Shown: positions 35,874-47,233 of the stretch, piece after piece
Position numbering within the stretch: the stretch's first letter is position 1
How the letters are laid out: every line of letters starts with the position of its first letter
Assembly: GCA_025769875.1 (NCBI GenBank)
Contig: JAGFNK010000198.1
Coordinates: 24,405 to 88,404 of the forward strand
Length of the DNA: 64,000 nucleotides
From: Russula earlei
Taxonomy: Eukaryota; Basidiomycota; Agaricomycetes; Russulales; Russulaceae
Reading direction: 5' to 3'
Program-made: the position numbers and the translations under genes
The notes under the pieces: model-generated
Told to the model about the DNA's origin: nothing
The model's database searches: none
Seen by the model: the letters and a program-made list of their open reading frames with translations, nothing else

Positions 35874-36427
35874 GGCCCCTTTTACCAACCAAGAATTCTT
35901 GAATCTTGAACTTGAATTTGGATTTTGGGATTTTCCAGGTGTGACAGGTGTGACAGGTGTGAAGTAAGTGACATAATAAACTAATATGAGTCTATTTCAA
36001 ATATGAGTTATTTTTTGGTGTGATTTGCTGGGTTTACATGTGATACGTAAAATATTTTTTCTAACCCTTCCTTCCACTCCTTCCAAGTGGGGTATTGCAA
36101 GCATGTCATTAAGGCAGAATATGTGTCACCAATGTGTGGGTGCACATCTTTGTGCAAATTTTGTATGTGCAGCTCTGATGAAAATGGGGCTGCAAGCACC
36201 CAGATGTTGAGCTTGAGTTGGACTGCTTGACTCCAAGTTTGACACTGACACATCATGTGTAACCCCATATATGCAAATATGCAAATGACAACAGAAAAAA
36301 ATGCATATTAATTTATTATATACATCATATCAATTACATCACTCCTGTCACTCCTGTCACTCCCAGAAAATCCTGAAATCCAAGTTCAAGTTCAAGATTC
36401 AAGAATTCTCAGTTGGTAAAAGGGGCC
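35874..36427. mobile_element. Harbinger-like MITE with about 85-bp inverted repeats
   Basis: Ends GGCCCCTTTTACCAAC and its inverted copy, about 85 bases long with few differences, flanked by TGA (35871-35873 and 36428-36430). GC-rich ends and a 3-bp duplication are typical of PIF/Harbinger. Inside each arm a short tandem (gtgacaggtgtgacag / actcctgtcactcctgtc) is present. 554 bp, no transposase. Confidence 0.8.
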
Positions 36428-36430
36428 TGA

Positions 36431-37141
36431 TGCCTGTGCACCACATGTTGACTCTTCCATGTCATTTTATACAGCCCATTCACGATCTTCTTCACTTGCT
36501 GCACCATCCCATCATCTTGATTGATCCTCAAGCTCTCATTCATCGCTACAACAACAACAACCTCCACTCTCTCCTCTACACCCTCCATTTCCCAGTCCAT
36601 CATCTTTATCCCCTCCACTATCCCTTACTGGGAGCCCATCAACCACACACCTCTCAATCGAGACCCTGACCAAGGCCAGTGTGACATTGAGGTGATTTGG
36701 AAATTTAACCTGAGACATTTTGCACCTCATTTAGAATGCCAATTTCCAAACTCACCATCTGTAGGCCACAGCAAGCGACACATGTCAAACATGTTTCTCA
36801 AACACCTTGCCCACTCCCATCCCTCCCCCTCCCAGCACAATTCTGAGTGCAGGCTAGTATTGCCCAATTTTCAGCCAGAGGCCTTTGATATCACATTCCC
36901 TGCTGTCAACACCTCATGCTCCAGCCCTCATGTCTCATGCATTCAGTGTAACTATCTGTCCATCCAATCATTCTATGCCTCTCGAGGAATTCCTTACATC
37001 TCATCTTCACAGCAACAAATCAATAGACACAGCCAATTCAGATTGGCACCAACTCTGCTGTTGATGAGTGAGCATGATCCACCCAAGCCAGTGGACTTGC
37101 CTTTGGCTGAGGTGCAAGTTGTACCACCCATGCCACCATCC
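36431..37141. other. Unassigned sequence left of Gypsy-B
   Basis: An open plus-strand frame covers 36521-37141 (Ser/Pro/Thr/His-rich, no domain seen) and runs into Gypsy-B at 37142. The other flank resumes at 45948. It may be a decayed gene or unselected sequence. Confidence 0.3.
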
Positions 37142-38808
37142 TGCTGTGATCTACCCCTCTTTCAGTTCATCCCTGAAACACTTCTTATTGTTCTCTTCTT
37201 TCACCCCCATCCCCTTGGTGTTACAAACCAAGGCCAGGTCCTGGCCATAGATTGTCCTATTTCACTCAAGAGAGACCTCTCTCAATTTGCATTGCCAACT
37301 CCCTTCCGTTTTCTGGGCTATCCCTCCTGCAGTACAAGATATCGCTATTGCAAGGGCACTATAACACAACCAGGCACCCGTTTCCTAATCGGGTAATCAT
37401 TGCGTGGCAGCCACATGGTCACCCAGCCACCAAGAACCCGAAACAGTGGCACCAACTCTTTGTTACGAACCAAGGCCAAGTCCTGGCCGAAGATTGTCCT
37501 ATTTTACTCAAGAAGAACCTCTCTCACTTTGCATTGCCGACTCCCTTCCATTTTCTGGGCTATCCCCCCTGCGGTACAAGATATTGCTATTGCAAAGGCA
37601 CTATAACACGACCAGGCACCAGTTTCCTAATCGGGTAATCATCGCGTGGCAGCCACATGGCCACTCAGCCACCATGGACCCGAAACAGCGGCACAAACTC
37701 TTAGAAACTGTTGCATAAATCATCTGACGTCATCAAGGCTCCAATGACATCATGGCTGACTGAGCGACTCCACAGTGACCTCATAGGCTCACTAAGCGCT
37801 CCACAGTGACATCATAATGATGTCATCGCTCCACAATGATCAGTAATGTGCTCAGTAAGCCTGAAAGTTGACACAAGCAAGTTTATGCCTCTGTAGTCCT
37901 ATTGGATGGTACCAAAGAGTCTAGAATAGTCCCAGTTCTTTGTAATCGACCCTGTACACTGTATATAAGCCCCAATGAAGCATGGCAGTCATCAGACTGT
38001 CCATTTGTGATACTCTCATCTTCCTGGGTACTCCCCTGCAACCGCTCAGTCTAAAGATTCCCCTCGCCTCCAAGGTACTCTTCAACGACCGCCTTGTTTA
38101 AAGCCCTCTCACTACACTGGCCTCCAGCCTTCGCCTCTGTCTCTTGCAACACCTACCAGTCCCCATCTGGTACCTCCTCATCATTTGGCTCGTCCTCTTG
38201 TTCAACGCCACCTTCACCGCATATCATCTGTTCCGACCCTTGCCCACCTGCTCCTGAGTCCTTAGTGATCAGCAGTACGTGTCTTGACACTTGGTTACCA
38301 TTCCATCCCTTGATATTGATGGCCCTTATTGTTTCACTCATTGTGTTTCATCTATTGATAAGTCTCTTTTGCTATTGGCTCACCTTTATCTATTGTTCCG
38401 CATATAGTACTGTACAGCCTCACTCAATACAGTATTTAAGTGCCTGTAGAAGCTGGGGAATGTCCCAAGCTTAGCTTTGTCCCATTTCCTGTCACATCCC
38501 TTGCCCTGTACTCTCTCTTAAATCACAACTTGCTTGTGCTGGCCTATACTCTGCTTGACCTTAGCACACCTCAAGGAACCCTCATGTTCCTCTTCCTCCT
38601 CTGCCTCTCTCTCATCAGTCCTCCTCTTCTGTGAAATCAGGAGATCGACTCTGTCTGTGGACTGAGTCATTGTCTGACTCAGCCTTGAGACACTAAACCC
38701 TTGATCCGGTCTCTTTGAGCCAGCCTCACTGAACCCTTGAACTAAGTCACAGGGACTTGGCCCCATTGAGCCTTGAGCTAACACTCTTATGGCCGCAACG
38801 CCATAACA
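37142..38808 (+). repeat. Gypsy-B 5' LTR, interrupted at 37219-38289
   Basis: Parts 37142-37218 and 38295-38808. TATTTAA box 38433-38439, presumed start site 38467 (AAGCTTAGCTT, 34 bp below the TATA). The end CATAACA is followed after one base by the complementary 11-mer. Confidence 0.9.
37219..38289 (+). repeat. Solo LTR, family T, with internal 242-bp tandem duplication
   Basis: TGTTACAAACC...GTCTTGACA with duplication CTTGG at 37214-37218 and 38290-38294. Two head-to-tail copies of a 242-bp segment occupy 37219-37460 and 37461-about 37702. A TATATAAG box lies near 37971. No coding sequence belongs to it; the frames there are incidental. Confidence 0.88.
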
Positions 38809-38809
38809 C

Positions 38810-38820
38810 AAGCTAAGCTT
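38810..38820 (+). promoter_or_regulatory. Gypsy-B self-primer binding site candidate
   Basis: AAGCTAAGCTT, one base after the LTR, is exactly complementary to 38467-38477 (AAGCTTAGCTT), the presumed first 11 bases of the transcript. The arrangement and spacing are the same as in Gypsy-A. Confidence 0.6.
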
Positions 38821-38845
38821 TCTTACTCCATTCTGGAGATCAACC

Positions 38846-40016
38846 TTGAACTACCACCCAACCGCTGGATCCGTGTCCAACCTAGACCTTCACCAGACCT
38901 CCCCCAACACGTCATTGGAGCTGCCACTTGGGACAGCTTCCACACCTTCCTCTGCTACATCACCACTGAAAACAACGAAGAATTACCAGTTGAATTTATC
39001 AACAACCGCTGGTTCAAGCTACAACTCAGAAGAGGACAGCTCTACACCCATCAGGACCTAGAACTCATCAGGAACAGCCTTGGATTAGGCTACTGGAGGG
39101 AAGACAACCCTCTTTATGAACCCCCATCAGAAACAGAAGCCTCTTCTACAGAAGGCAACCCCCCTGAACCAGAAAATACCACTGAAACTCAGACACCCAT
39201 TTGAATCCCCTGTGTTAGAACCAGAGGACCTCACTGAAACCCAGGAACCCACTGAACCACCAGAACCCGAACACCCTCAGAATCCCCAGAACCCACTATG
39301 GCAGCACAAGCCCCACAAGCTGCTCCAGCCCCTCAAGTTTCTGTGCAACCAGTCATAGCACCACAGGCTGTCCAAGGAACCAACTGGATCCCTTAGCGGC
39401 AAAGAACCCACAGTCTTCACAGGGGAAAGAAACAAAACTAAAAGATTCATCATGGAGTTCAACCTTTACTGGGGACTCAACGATGACAAGGCAGTCATGA
39501 GGGGCCCCTCTAAAAGGGTCATCCTAGCTCTTTCCTACATTCAAGGGGAAAAAGTAGAAGATTGGGTAAACTCACAAGTAACGGCCCTCAGAGAAAAAAT
39601 AACTAGGGCCCAGAATCCCTGTCAACCAAAACGACAAAGTCCTGTGGACCAATTTTGTCACTGACTTCACAGTTCAAATTCACTGAACACAGCAGAAAAG
39701 GAAGATGCCCCAGGCAGCTCTTGTCAAACTAGAAATGAAGGATTCCCTCGATGACTACATCTCCACCTTGAAACAACTTCTCACTAAAACAGGGTGGCCT
39801 GGAGACAGACATAATAGCCATTGAGAGCTTCAAAAATGGGCTCAAAAGTGGCCTCTACCGTGCAATCTTAAACAGGGACACCTGGCCCACCACTCTCCAA
39901 GAATGGAAGGAGGAAGCCAGGAGACAACATCAACAATTTGTCACTATCAGGGAGAAACTCAAAGGAAAGAAGACTACACACTCCCCTTCGGAGCACAAGT
40001 CCCATCACCCTGACTG
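38846..40016 (+). pseudogene. Gypsy-B gag
   Basis: N-terminal part about 38846-39200 (homologous to the Gypsy-A DSFHTFLCYIT block), Glu/Pro linker to 39420, then the gag core beginning MEFNLYWGLNDDKAVM (39452) and continuing in shifted frames to about 39990 (LDDYISTLKQLL, WKEEARRQ). At least four small indels are present. Confidence 0.75.
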
Positions 40017-40017
40017 A

Positions 40018-40919
40018 ATGCAAGTAGATGCTGCCAAGTCCAACTTTAAGAAGCTCACTAGAAGAAGAAAACAATTGGACCAAAGAAGGACTGTTGCTTC
40101 CATTGCAGGGAGAAAGGTCACCTCAGCCAGGAATGCCCCAAAAATATGGTCTCCACCACTTCTAAGGCCTGCATCACTGAATCTACCCCAAAATCATCCA
40201 AGGAAGAAGAAGCCTCCACCTATGGTGGCCCGCATGAAAGCATTACCACAGGAGGATAGAGCCAAACTTTGGGACCTCATCCTCAAAGAGGATTTTCTCT
40301 AGGCCAAGGTACAACAGTCGGTACTGAGGCCCAAATAGATACCATTGTCCAACATAAAGAAAACTCAATGAAAGTTCCCTTTATGATCACAACAAATGGA
40401 AAGACTGGCCAAGCACTCCTAGACAGCGGAGCAACTGGAAAATTTCATTAGCCAAGGAATTGTGGGAAAATTACAAATCCCACTTCAAACCCTCAGAACC
40501 CCCAGACCAATTATTAATGTGGACTGGCACTAACAACCAAGGAGGGAGCGCTAACCCATTACGCCCACATGGCTGTACATCATGGACCCACCACCCAACT
40601 TCTCACCTTCTACGTCACCAATTTGGGAGAAGACAGAATGATCCTCGGATATCCCTTCTTAAAGGCAATAAATCCCCTTATCAATTGGAGTACCGGTCAT
40701 CTCAGAAACCATTTAGGGGTCCTTCTTACCCCCATATCCCAAACAAACCTGCCAAAGATCCAAGTCGCACAAATAAGATCAACAACCATTCCCCCTGAAT
40801 ACTCATGGCATCAGAAAGTTTTCTTGGAAGAAGCAGCCAAACAACTCCCACCCAGTCGAGGAGAACTCGACTTTAGAATCACCTCAAAACCAGATGCCCC
40901 CAAGTTCCTTGATTGCTGA
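40018..40919 (+). pseudogene. Gypsy-B nucleocapsid knuckle and protease
   Basis: The knuckle remnant is at about 40095-40145 (CFHCREKGHLSQECP in a shifted frame). The protease active site LLDSGATG is at about 40420-40445, followed by a one-base insertion. DRMILGYPFLKAINP is at about 40630-40675, and the frame ends at 40919. Same order as Gypsy-A. Confidence 0.8.
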
Positions 40920-42298
40920 ACCTACCCTCTGCCTCAGAATGAAAAACAAGAACTATCAAGATAGATACAAGAAGACCTAGCCAAAGGTTTCATCAAAGAC
41001 AGGATCTCAGACTTCATATCTCCTGTCTTCTTTGTCCTAGAAAAAAGATGGCACCGCCCCATGAAGGGTAGTAGACTACCGAAAGCTTAATAATGCCACA
41101 GTCCCTGACTACCATGCCTTACCAAACATGGAAGGACAATTGCACCGACTAAGGGGCAAAACCACCTTTAGCAAATTTGACATCAGAGCTGGCTACAACA
41201 ACATCCTAATCTACCCAGAAGACTGACACAAGGGCACCTTCAAAACTCAATTTGGCACCTTCGTCCCCATGGTAATGGGCTTCGGCTTTACCAATGCCCC
41301 AGCAACCTTCCAACAGGCAATGAACCACACCCTTCAACCCTGGCTTCTAAAATACCCAGAGAACACCTGCAACTATCTAGATGATGTAGCAATAGCCACA
41401 GGGTTAGGGGAAGAACACCTTCACTGATGACGTCCTTGAAAGAGACTCTTATTTTTTAAAGGCATCCAAATGCGCCTTTGAACAAGAGAAAATCAACTTT
41501 CTGGGCTTCTGAATCAACCAAGGAACCCTCAAAATTGACCCAGTCAAGATGGATGGCCTCAAAAACTGGCCGAGACCCCCCAATAACCTGAAACAAGTAC
41601 AACGAGTCATGGGCGCCCTGAATTACCAATGACCATTTATCCGAGACTTTGCTAAAATAGCTCGCCCCATTTTCTCTACAATCAAGAAAGGAACCCCCTT
41701 CCTCTGGACCCCAGAAGCAACGTCAGCCCTAGAAACCTTGATATCAGCAGTCTGTGATGACCCTGAACTCTACACTGCCAACCCTGACCTCCCATATGAA
41801 TTAGAAACCGACTGCCTCACAATTCACCACCGGAGCAATCTTATTCCAGAAAGATCCAAGAGGAACAAGGAAAATGATTGGCAATATGTCACATGCATTC
41901 AACGAAGCAGAAAGGAACTACCTGGTTTGGGATAGGGAGTTCCTAGCCTTGATCCTTGCACTCCAACACTGGCGCTACCTATTGGTTGGAACAAAACACC
42001 CCATCAAGATTTTTACTGATCATGCCAACCTTGCCCACTATCAACTCCCCCATAAGATCAATCGAAGGATTGCAGGTTATATTTCCACACTGGTGGATTA
42101 TCATTTTGAAATTTACCACAAACCCGGGACTTCTAACCATGCAGATGCTCTCTCACAATGACCCGACCACAATGATGGGTCAGGGATAACCAGAATGTCA
42201 CGGCAGTCCCTGACAAACTCTTTATTTGCACACTCCACACAGAAGATCTGTATGAACAAGTCTTAAGAGAACAAAAAGTCCAACTACCGGACCTACTT
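40920..42298 (+). pseudogene. Gypsy-B reverse transcriptase and RNase H
   Basis: The RT palm has YLDD at 41374-41385. A stop TGA at 41510-41512 stands where Gypsy-A has CGA (GFRINQ), which shows directly that the ancestral codon was Arg. RNase H runs 41738-42161 (YELETD, WRYLLVGTKHPIKIFTDHANL, DALS). The frame is interrupted at about 41820-41870 and 42160-42200. Confidence 0.85.
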
Positions 42299-43620
42299 AT
42301 GTGGAAGAACAAACACAATTTACAAGAAGAAGACAGCGCACTATTCAAAGATGGAAAATTAGCTGTGCCCTATCTAGAACCCCTCTTACAAAGATTTCTG
42401 CACACATATCATGACAGCATCCTTGGTGGACACACGGGAAATGCTCGAACCTTGTACTCAATCCAAGAGTCATTTTGGTGGCCTAAAATGGGTTATTTCA
42501 TCTGGGACTACATTCAGGGTTGCACCACCTGCCAAGCCAACAAATCTTCCACACATCCTACTCACCCCCCGGTTTACCCAATTCCCCCTGAACTCCAAAA
42601 ACCATTCCAAACCATAGCCATTGACTGGATCATCGACCTCCCCCTGTTGGAAGGAAACAATGCTATCATGACCATCACGGATCACAGTTCCACCAAAGCA
42701 GCAATATTCATACCTTGCCATAAAGACATGGGAACTCTAGAAATGGCTAAATTATTTTTATGATATGCCTTCCCTTGGACCGGGGTTCCCTCAAAAATCA
42801 TTTCCGATCGCAACTCCCGCTTCACCTCCAATTTATTCAAAGAAGTTTCTAGAATTTTGGGAGTCAACCAAAACCTAAGTACTGCTTACCACCCTCAAAC
42901 TGACGGACAATCAGAAAGAACTAATCAAACCCTGGAAATGTATCTCCGCATCTACACCAGAGAGAAACAAGAAGAGTGGGCACACTGGCTCCCTATAGCC
43001 CAGTACCACTTCAACGCCCACAAGTCCACAACCACCAAACGAACCCCTTACGAGTTGCTCATCAGTTTTAACCCACAGGGACTTGGCACCCAACTAAAGT
43101 CTAAGTTCCCAGGGATTCAAGAGCGCCTTCAGGCTCTAAAAGACATGTGAGAATCAGCCCAAGAAGCAATGAAAAGGGCGCAAAGCCACTGGATCAAGGA
43201 AACCAAATTCAAAGGGTTTGAAGAAGGGCAGAAGGTTTGGCTGGAGGGGACTGATTTGAAGACCCCCCATCAGTTTCAAAAGTTCTGTCCAAAATGGTTC
43301 GGACCTTTTGTCATCACCAAGAAAATCTCCAATGTTGTCTACCAACTCCACCTTCCCCCTCAATGGAGTATCCATGACGTCTTCCATGCCTCCCTTCTAT
43401 CACCCGTCACTGAAATGGCCGAACATGGTCCTAACTTCCCCGAACCCCCCCCCTGACCTCCTCTCGGGAGAATATGAGGTCGAGAAGATTACCGCCCAAC
43501 ATCTCCATAGGAACCGACTCCAGTACAGAGTCCGGTGGAAAGGGTACTCTGCAGCAGAAGACACCTGGGAACCCCTCTCGAACCTTAAAAATGCTCAAGA
43601 TGCCATCACTACCTTTCATC
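42299..43620 (+). pseudogene. Gypsy-B integrase and chromodomain
   Basis: H2C2 zinc finger (HDSILGGHTGNARTL, CTTCQANK, 42411-42545). Core with IDWIIDLPLL (about 42625), ISDRNSRF (second Asp region, about 42800) and TDGQSERTNQTLE (about 42900). C-terminal GPFVITKK (about 43303). Chromodomain EYEVEKITAQHLHRN to TWEPLSNLK (about 43471-43592). Stops at about 42762 and 43148. Confidence 0.85.
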
Positions 43621-45329
43621 TACAACAACCCACCAAGCTCCACACTATGTCCACCACTAACTCTGATCCCACAGAATCCCACCACTCAGACAAAAGCCTA
43701 GATAATCTGGAACATCAGTTTCAAAGACTTACGATACAACAACGTACTTTACTTCCGCAAATCAATTCACGTAACCCCCCTTCCTATTCTGTTAATGATC
43801 CCTCTATCCCCGACCATGGACACACTATTTTCAACATAGCCACCAGGGAACAACTCTTTTCTGGAATCCTCTCTCCTGGCAACTTCCGTGAATTTCAGTT
43901 ACTTATAATGGACCCCCATTTTTCCAAATTCCATTTATCTATATGAAGAGCAGTACTCACAGATTTGGTATGGAACCATATTGTATGGTCAGCCTCCATA
44001 AATACCCCCACTCCTTCAGAATGGTCAGCTTGGCATCACGAACATGCCACCTCTACTTACAACACTCCCATGTTGTCTCCTGCTCCTAACTTGTCCCCTC
44101 TACCTATCCTCACCCCTTCCCCCACCATCAAACAAGAACCCCTCTCACCTAAAATTATCCAACACATCATCGACCAATGAACCTTTGTTGTCCCAGACGA
44201 GGCCAAACTCCAGGACCTTGCCGCCACCCTTAACCCACTTGCCATCCGAGAAGGAACACCCTCGCCAACTCCAACTGAAACTGATCCCACTCACCCTGGC
44301 CCCCCCTGGTTTGTTTACGAACCTTACACACATATTCCCCCTTTCTATATTAATGTTAGCAGGCGACGACGCCTATAACCATACTTACGTGTCACTTTAT
44401 ACAATGACAAACCCATGCTTCTAGGAACTATGGGTCGAGGAGAACCCGCTTATGGAGAAAAGCTCATAGCTCGACCCGTCATCTCTACCCCCCACCCCGC
44501 CACCACTGCCTCTGACCTCCACCTCTTAATTGAGGACCACCCTTTCCATTTTGATGTTGCTCAGGCTCTTGAGAACCTCCACAACCCTGGCACCCTTGCC
44601 AATGTCTACTGCCTCCACACCAGCTCTTTCCAGTTAAAGGTTTTAGAGGGCAAGCGCGCCTCCATTCAAGGGGCCCTAAGTGTCCTTCAAGGACAGCTCA
44701 CTGATCGACTCCACGAGATCCAGTCCCACACCAAAGAAACCACCGCCATCCACAGCCGCCTTCGAGCCAATAACACTGCTGTCTGAGTCCGTCACCAACT
44801 CGACAACCTGATGACCGATGGGGGCCTCACTTGTAACACTGGACCATTTTATTCATTAGCAGGAAACTATGACAGGATCGAGAGCTCAAAGGAACCATCC
44901 GTTCCCCCTTCCCCTCTGCTACCCACTTGTCCCCCCTCTCTCTTTAACCCCACCCCTTGAATACCTCCCTCGTACTGTCGACCAGTCCCAGAATGACGCT
45001 CCCATGGGGTCACCCTCCCACTTCCCTCAAATGTTCTCTGACAACGCTAGCACCCCCAACACCCCTCTCACCCCTGCACGTATGACCAAGGCGCAGCGTC
45101 ATCAACTCCAAAAGTGACAACATGTTTGCAAACACTGTAACACCAGAGAACACTGGAACAAGGACTGCAACAGACCTCACACCAACTGTAGAGGACAAGT
45201 GGACTGTATCCTCAGGAGGACTCACAGAAGTTATAGAGGTTTCTGTCCCAGAGCAACGGGAGTCCAGAGCACATGGCCAGAAGTCGAAGGCGATGAACTC
45301 CATGAGTTGGGTCCTGAGACCGATTAGTC
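43621..45329 (+). pseudogene. Gypsy-B C-terminal extension with terminal CCHC knuckle
   Basis: Continues in frame from the chromodomain through TIQQRTLLPQINSRNPPSYSV to a TGA at 43944, then 43965-45329 in broken frames. It ends with the knuckle CKHCNTREHWNKDC (about 45126-45170) and WPEVEGDELHELGPETD before TAG at 45327. It aligns over its whole length with Gypsy-A 3902-5468, so about 500 residues were conserved in the ancestor. Confidence 0.75.
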
Positions 45330-45357
45330 TGGAGAACTAAGCATGAAGGGGGCATGA

Positions 45358-45947
45358 TGCTGTGATCTACCCCTCTTTCGGTTCATCCCTGAAACACTTC
45401 TTATTGTTCTCTTCTTTCACCCCCATCCCCTTGGTTACCATTCCATCCCTTGATATTGATGGCCCTTATTGTTTCACTCATTGTGTTTCATCTATTGATA
45501 AGTCTCTTTTGCTATTGGCTCACCTTTATCTATTGTTCTGCATATAGTACTGTACAGCCTCGCTCAATACAGTATTTAAGTGCCTGTAGAAGCTGGGGAA
45601 TGTCCCAAGCTTAGCTTTGTCCCATTTCCTGTCGCATCCCTTGCCCTGTACTCTCTCTTAAATCACAACTTGCTTGTGCTGGCCTATACTCTGCTTGACC
45701 TTAGCACACCTCAAGGAACCCTCGTGTTCCTCTTCCTCCTCTTCCTCTCTCTTATTGTCCTCCTCTTCTGTGAAACCAGGAGATCGACTCTGTCTGTGGA
45801 CTGAGTCATTGTCTGACTCAGCCTTGAGATGCTAAACCCTTGATCCGGTCTCTTTGAGCCAGCCTCACTGAACCCTTGAACTAAGTCACAGGGACTTGGC
45901 CCCATTGAGCCTTGAGCTAACGCTCTTATGGCCACGACACCATAACA
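45358..45947 (+). repeat. Gypsy-B 3' LTR
   Basis: 590 bp, TGCTGTGATC...CATAACA. It lacks the family T insertion, which therefore came after Gypsy-B. Differences from the 5' LTR are mostly CpG versus TpG/CpA (for example cctcgctc/cctcactc, gtcgcatc/gtcacatc). Confidence 0.92.
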
Positions 45948-45951
45948 ATCC

Positions 45952-47080
45952 ACCCTTCCATGCCAGGAGTGACCACTTCCTCCTTTACCCTGAGAAGGCT
46001 ACAAATTTGTTGACCCCTCCACATTGACCAAGTCACTTGTCATCTCACCAGACTGCGGCCCTCAATACTCTTCTACCCCCCCCCCTTCTCTTTGTTTATC
46101 CTGAAATGTCTGTGATCTTGAGATTGCCCTTGCCAAGAGGGTGTCAGGGGCATCATCTGCTGCCTCCTCACAATCTGCCTACAGCTCAGATAGTGAAGTC
46201 GCTTCCACCATCTATTTACCAAAGGCAGTTCAAACACAGATGCCATCACCCTCAATGACTGTGTAATCTACACATCTCTGTGGTGAAGTTGTGCTCCTTT
46301 GAGGATGAGGGAACATCCAGGACACCATGCCCCATTGGATCACCTTGAGATCCCTTCCTCCTTCCAGTAAGATGACCTCCAAAGCTACTGTTGTCATCCA
46401 GACACAGGCACAATCAAGACGGAACTGTTCTGGTTATTCCAGCCAACAGTGGCTTGTCATCTCCACTGTCCCTCCTAACCCTCCCATTCACCCTCAATCC
46501 TGCACATTGTCTGTGACCAAGGCTACAATTACCCATTATCATCAATCCTTATTGGACACCAAGAAAAAGCACCACCCACCCCAAAAGGAAGATTCAGCCA
46601 GATCTTCTTCCATTGACAGAGTCCTGAAGGCATGCCCCATCCCTTTTCACTCAGCCCTCTCAAGTTAACCTTTATGCTTTACAGTTCATTGCAAATGCAC
46701 TGGATGCTGCAAGAGGAGGTAGTTGGTTGTCCCTTGTGTGCAGTGCATTGCAGGGATATTCTTCTCATGAACAGACAGGACAATATGAAGGTGAATCACA
46801 TGAGAGATGGCATGCACAACAAAATGACTGAACAAATCCCATCTGATGACGACCTCATGTGGTTTACTTTTGCAATATTTACAATATTCCAATATTCAGC
46901 AATGTAAATTAGATCACTTGTAGTCAAAGTAGGTTGGTAGAGATAAATAGTGTACAAAAAATTGTTTACACAATCTACACCTTGTCCTAAGTAATACTGG
47001 CCCATCTGGCCCAAAAACCCTGAGATCAGAGATCACACATTCAGATGGGGGGAGAGCTGGGCAGGTATTTTTAATATTTA
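45952..47080. other. Unassigned sequence between Gypsy-B and Pogo-2
   Basis: Frames at 46037-46668 are Pro/His/Ser-rich. Frame 46632-46907 (HRDILLMNRQDNMKVNH) is not recognised. Nothing else was seen. Confidence 0.3.
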
Positions 47081-47233
47081 CTATCACCTATGGGGAACTT
47101 GCTGATTCACTACCATCTTGCCAGTCACAAATGTCATGAAAGTAACAGGCATGTAACACATGCCAAATTAAAGTCCACCCAGAATGAAACATCCCCACAT
47201 CATATTTACATAGGCAATTTGGTTGGGTGGGGA

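Larger units (their letters stand above)
37142..45947 (+). mobile_element. Gypsy-B: second chromodomain gypsy copy, plus strand
   Basis: 5' LTR 37142-38808 (with a foreign solo LTR inside) and 3' LTR 45358-45947. Net LTR lengths are 591 and 590 bp. The interior order equals Gypsy-A. Flanks share ATCC only (37138-37141, 45948-45951), so the duplication is imperfect or shortened. The polypurine tract GAAGGGGGCATGA adjoins the 3' LTR. The RT box YLDD is kept, but many stops and frameshifts are present. Confidence 0.92.

Noticed and set aside
37252..37718. Repeated frames QEEPLSLCIADSLPFSGLSP in LTR family T
   Set aside because: They follow the 242-bp duplication and are not conserved in phase with a start; LTR sequence, not a gene.
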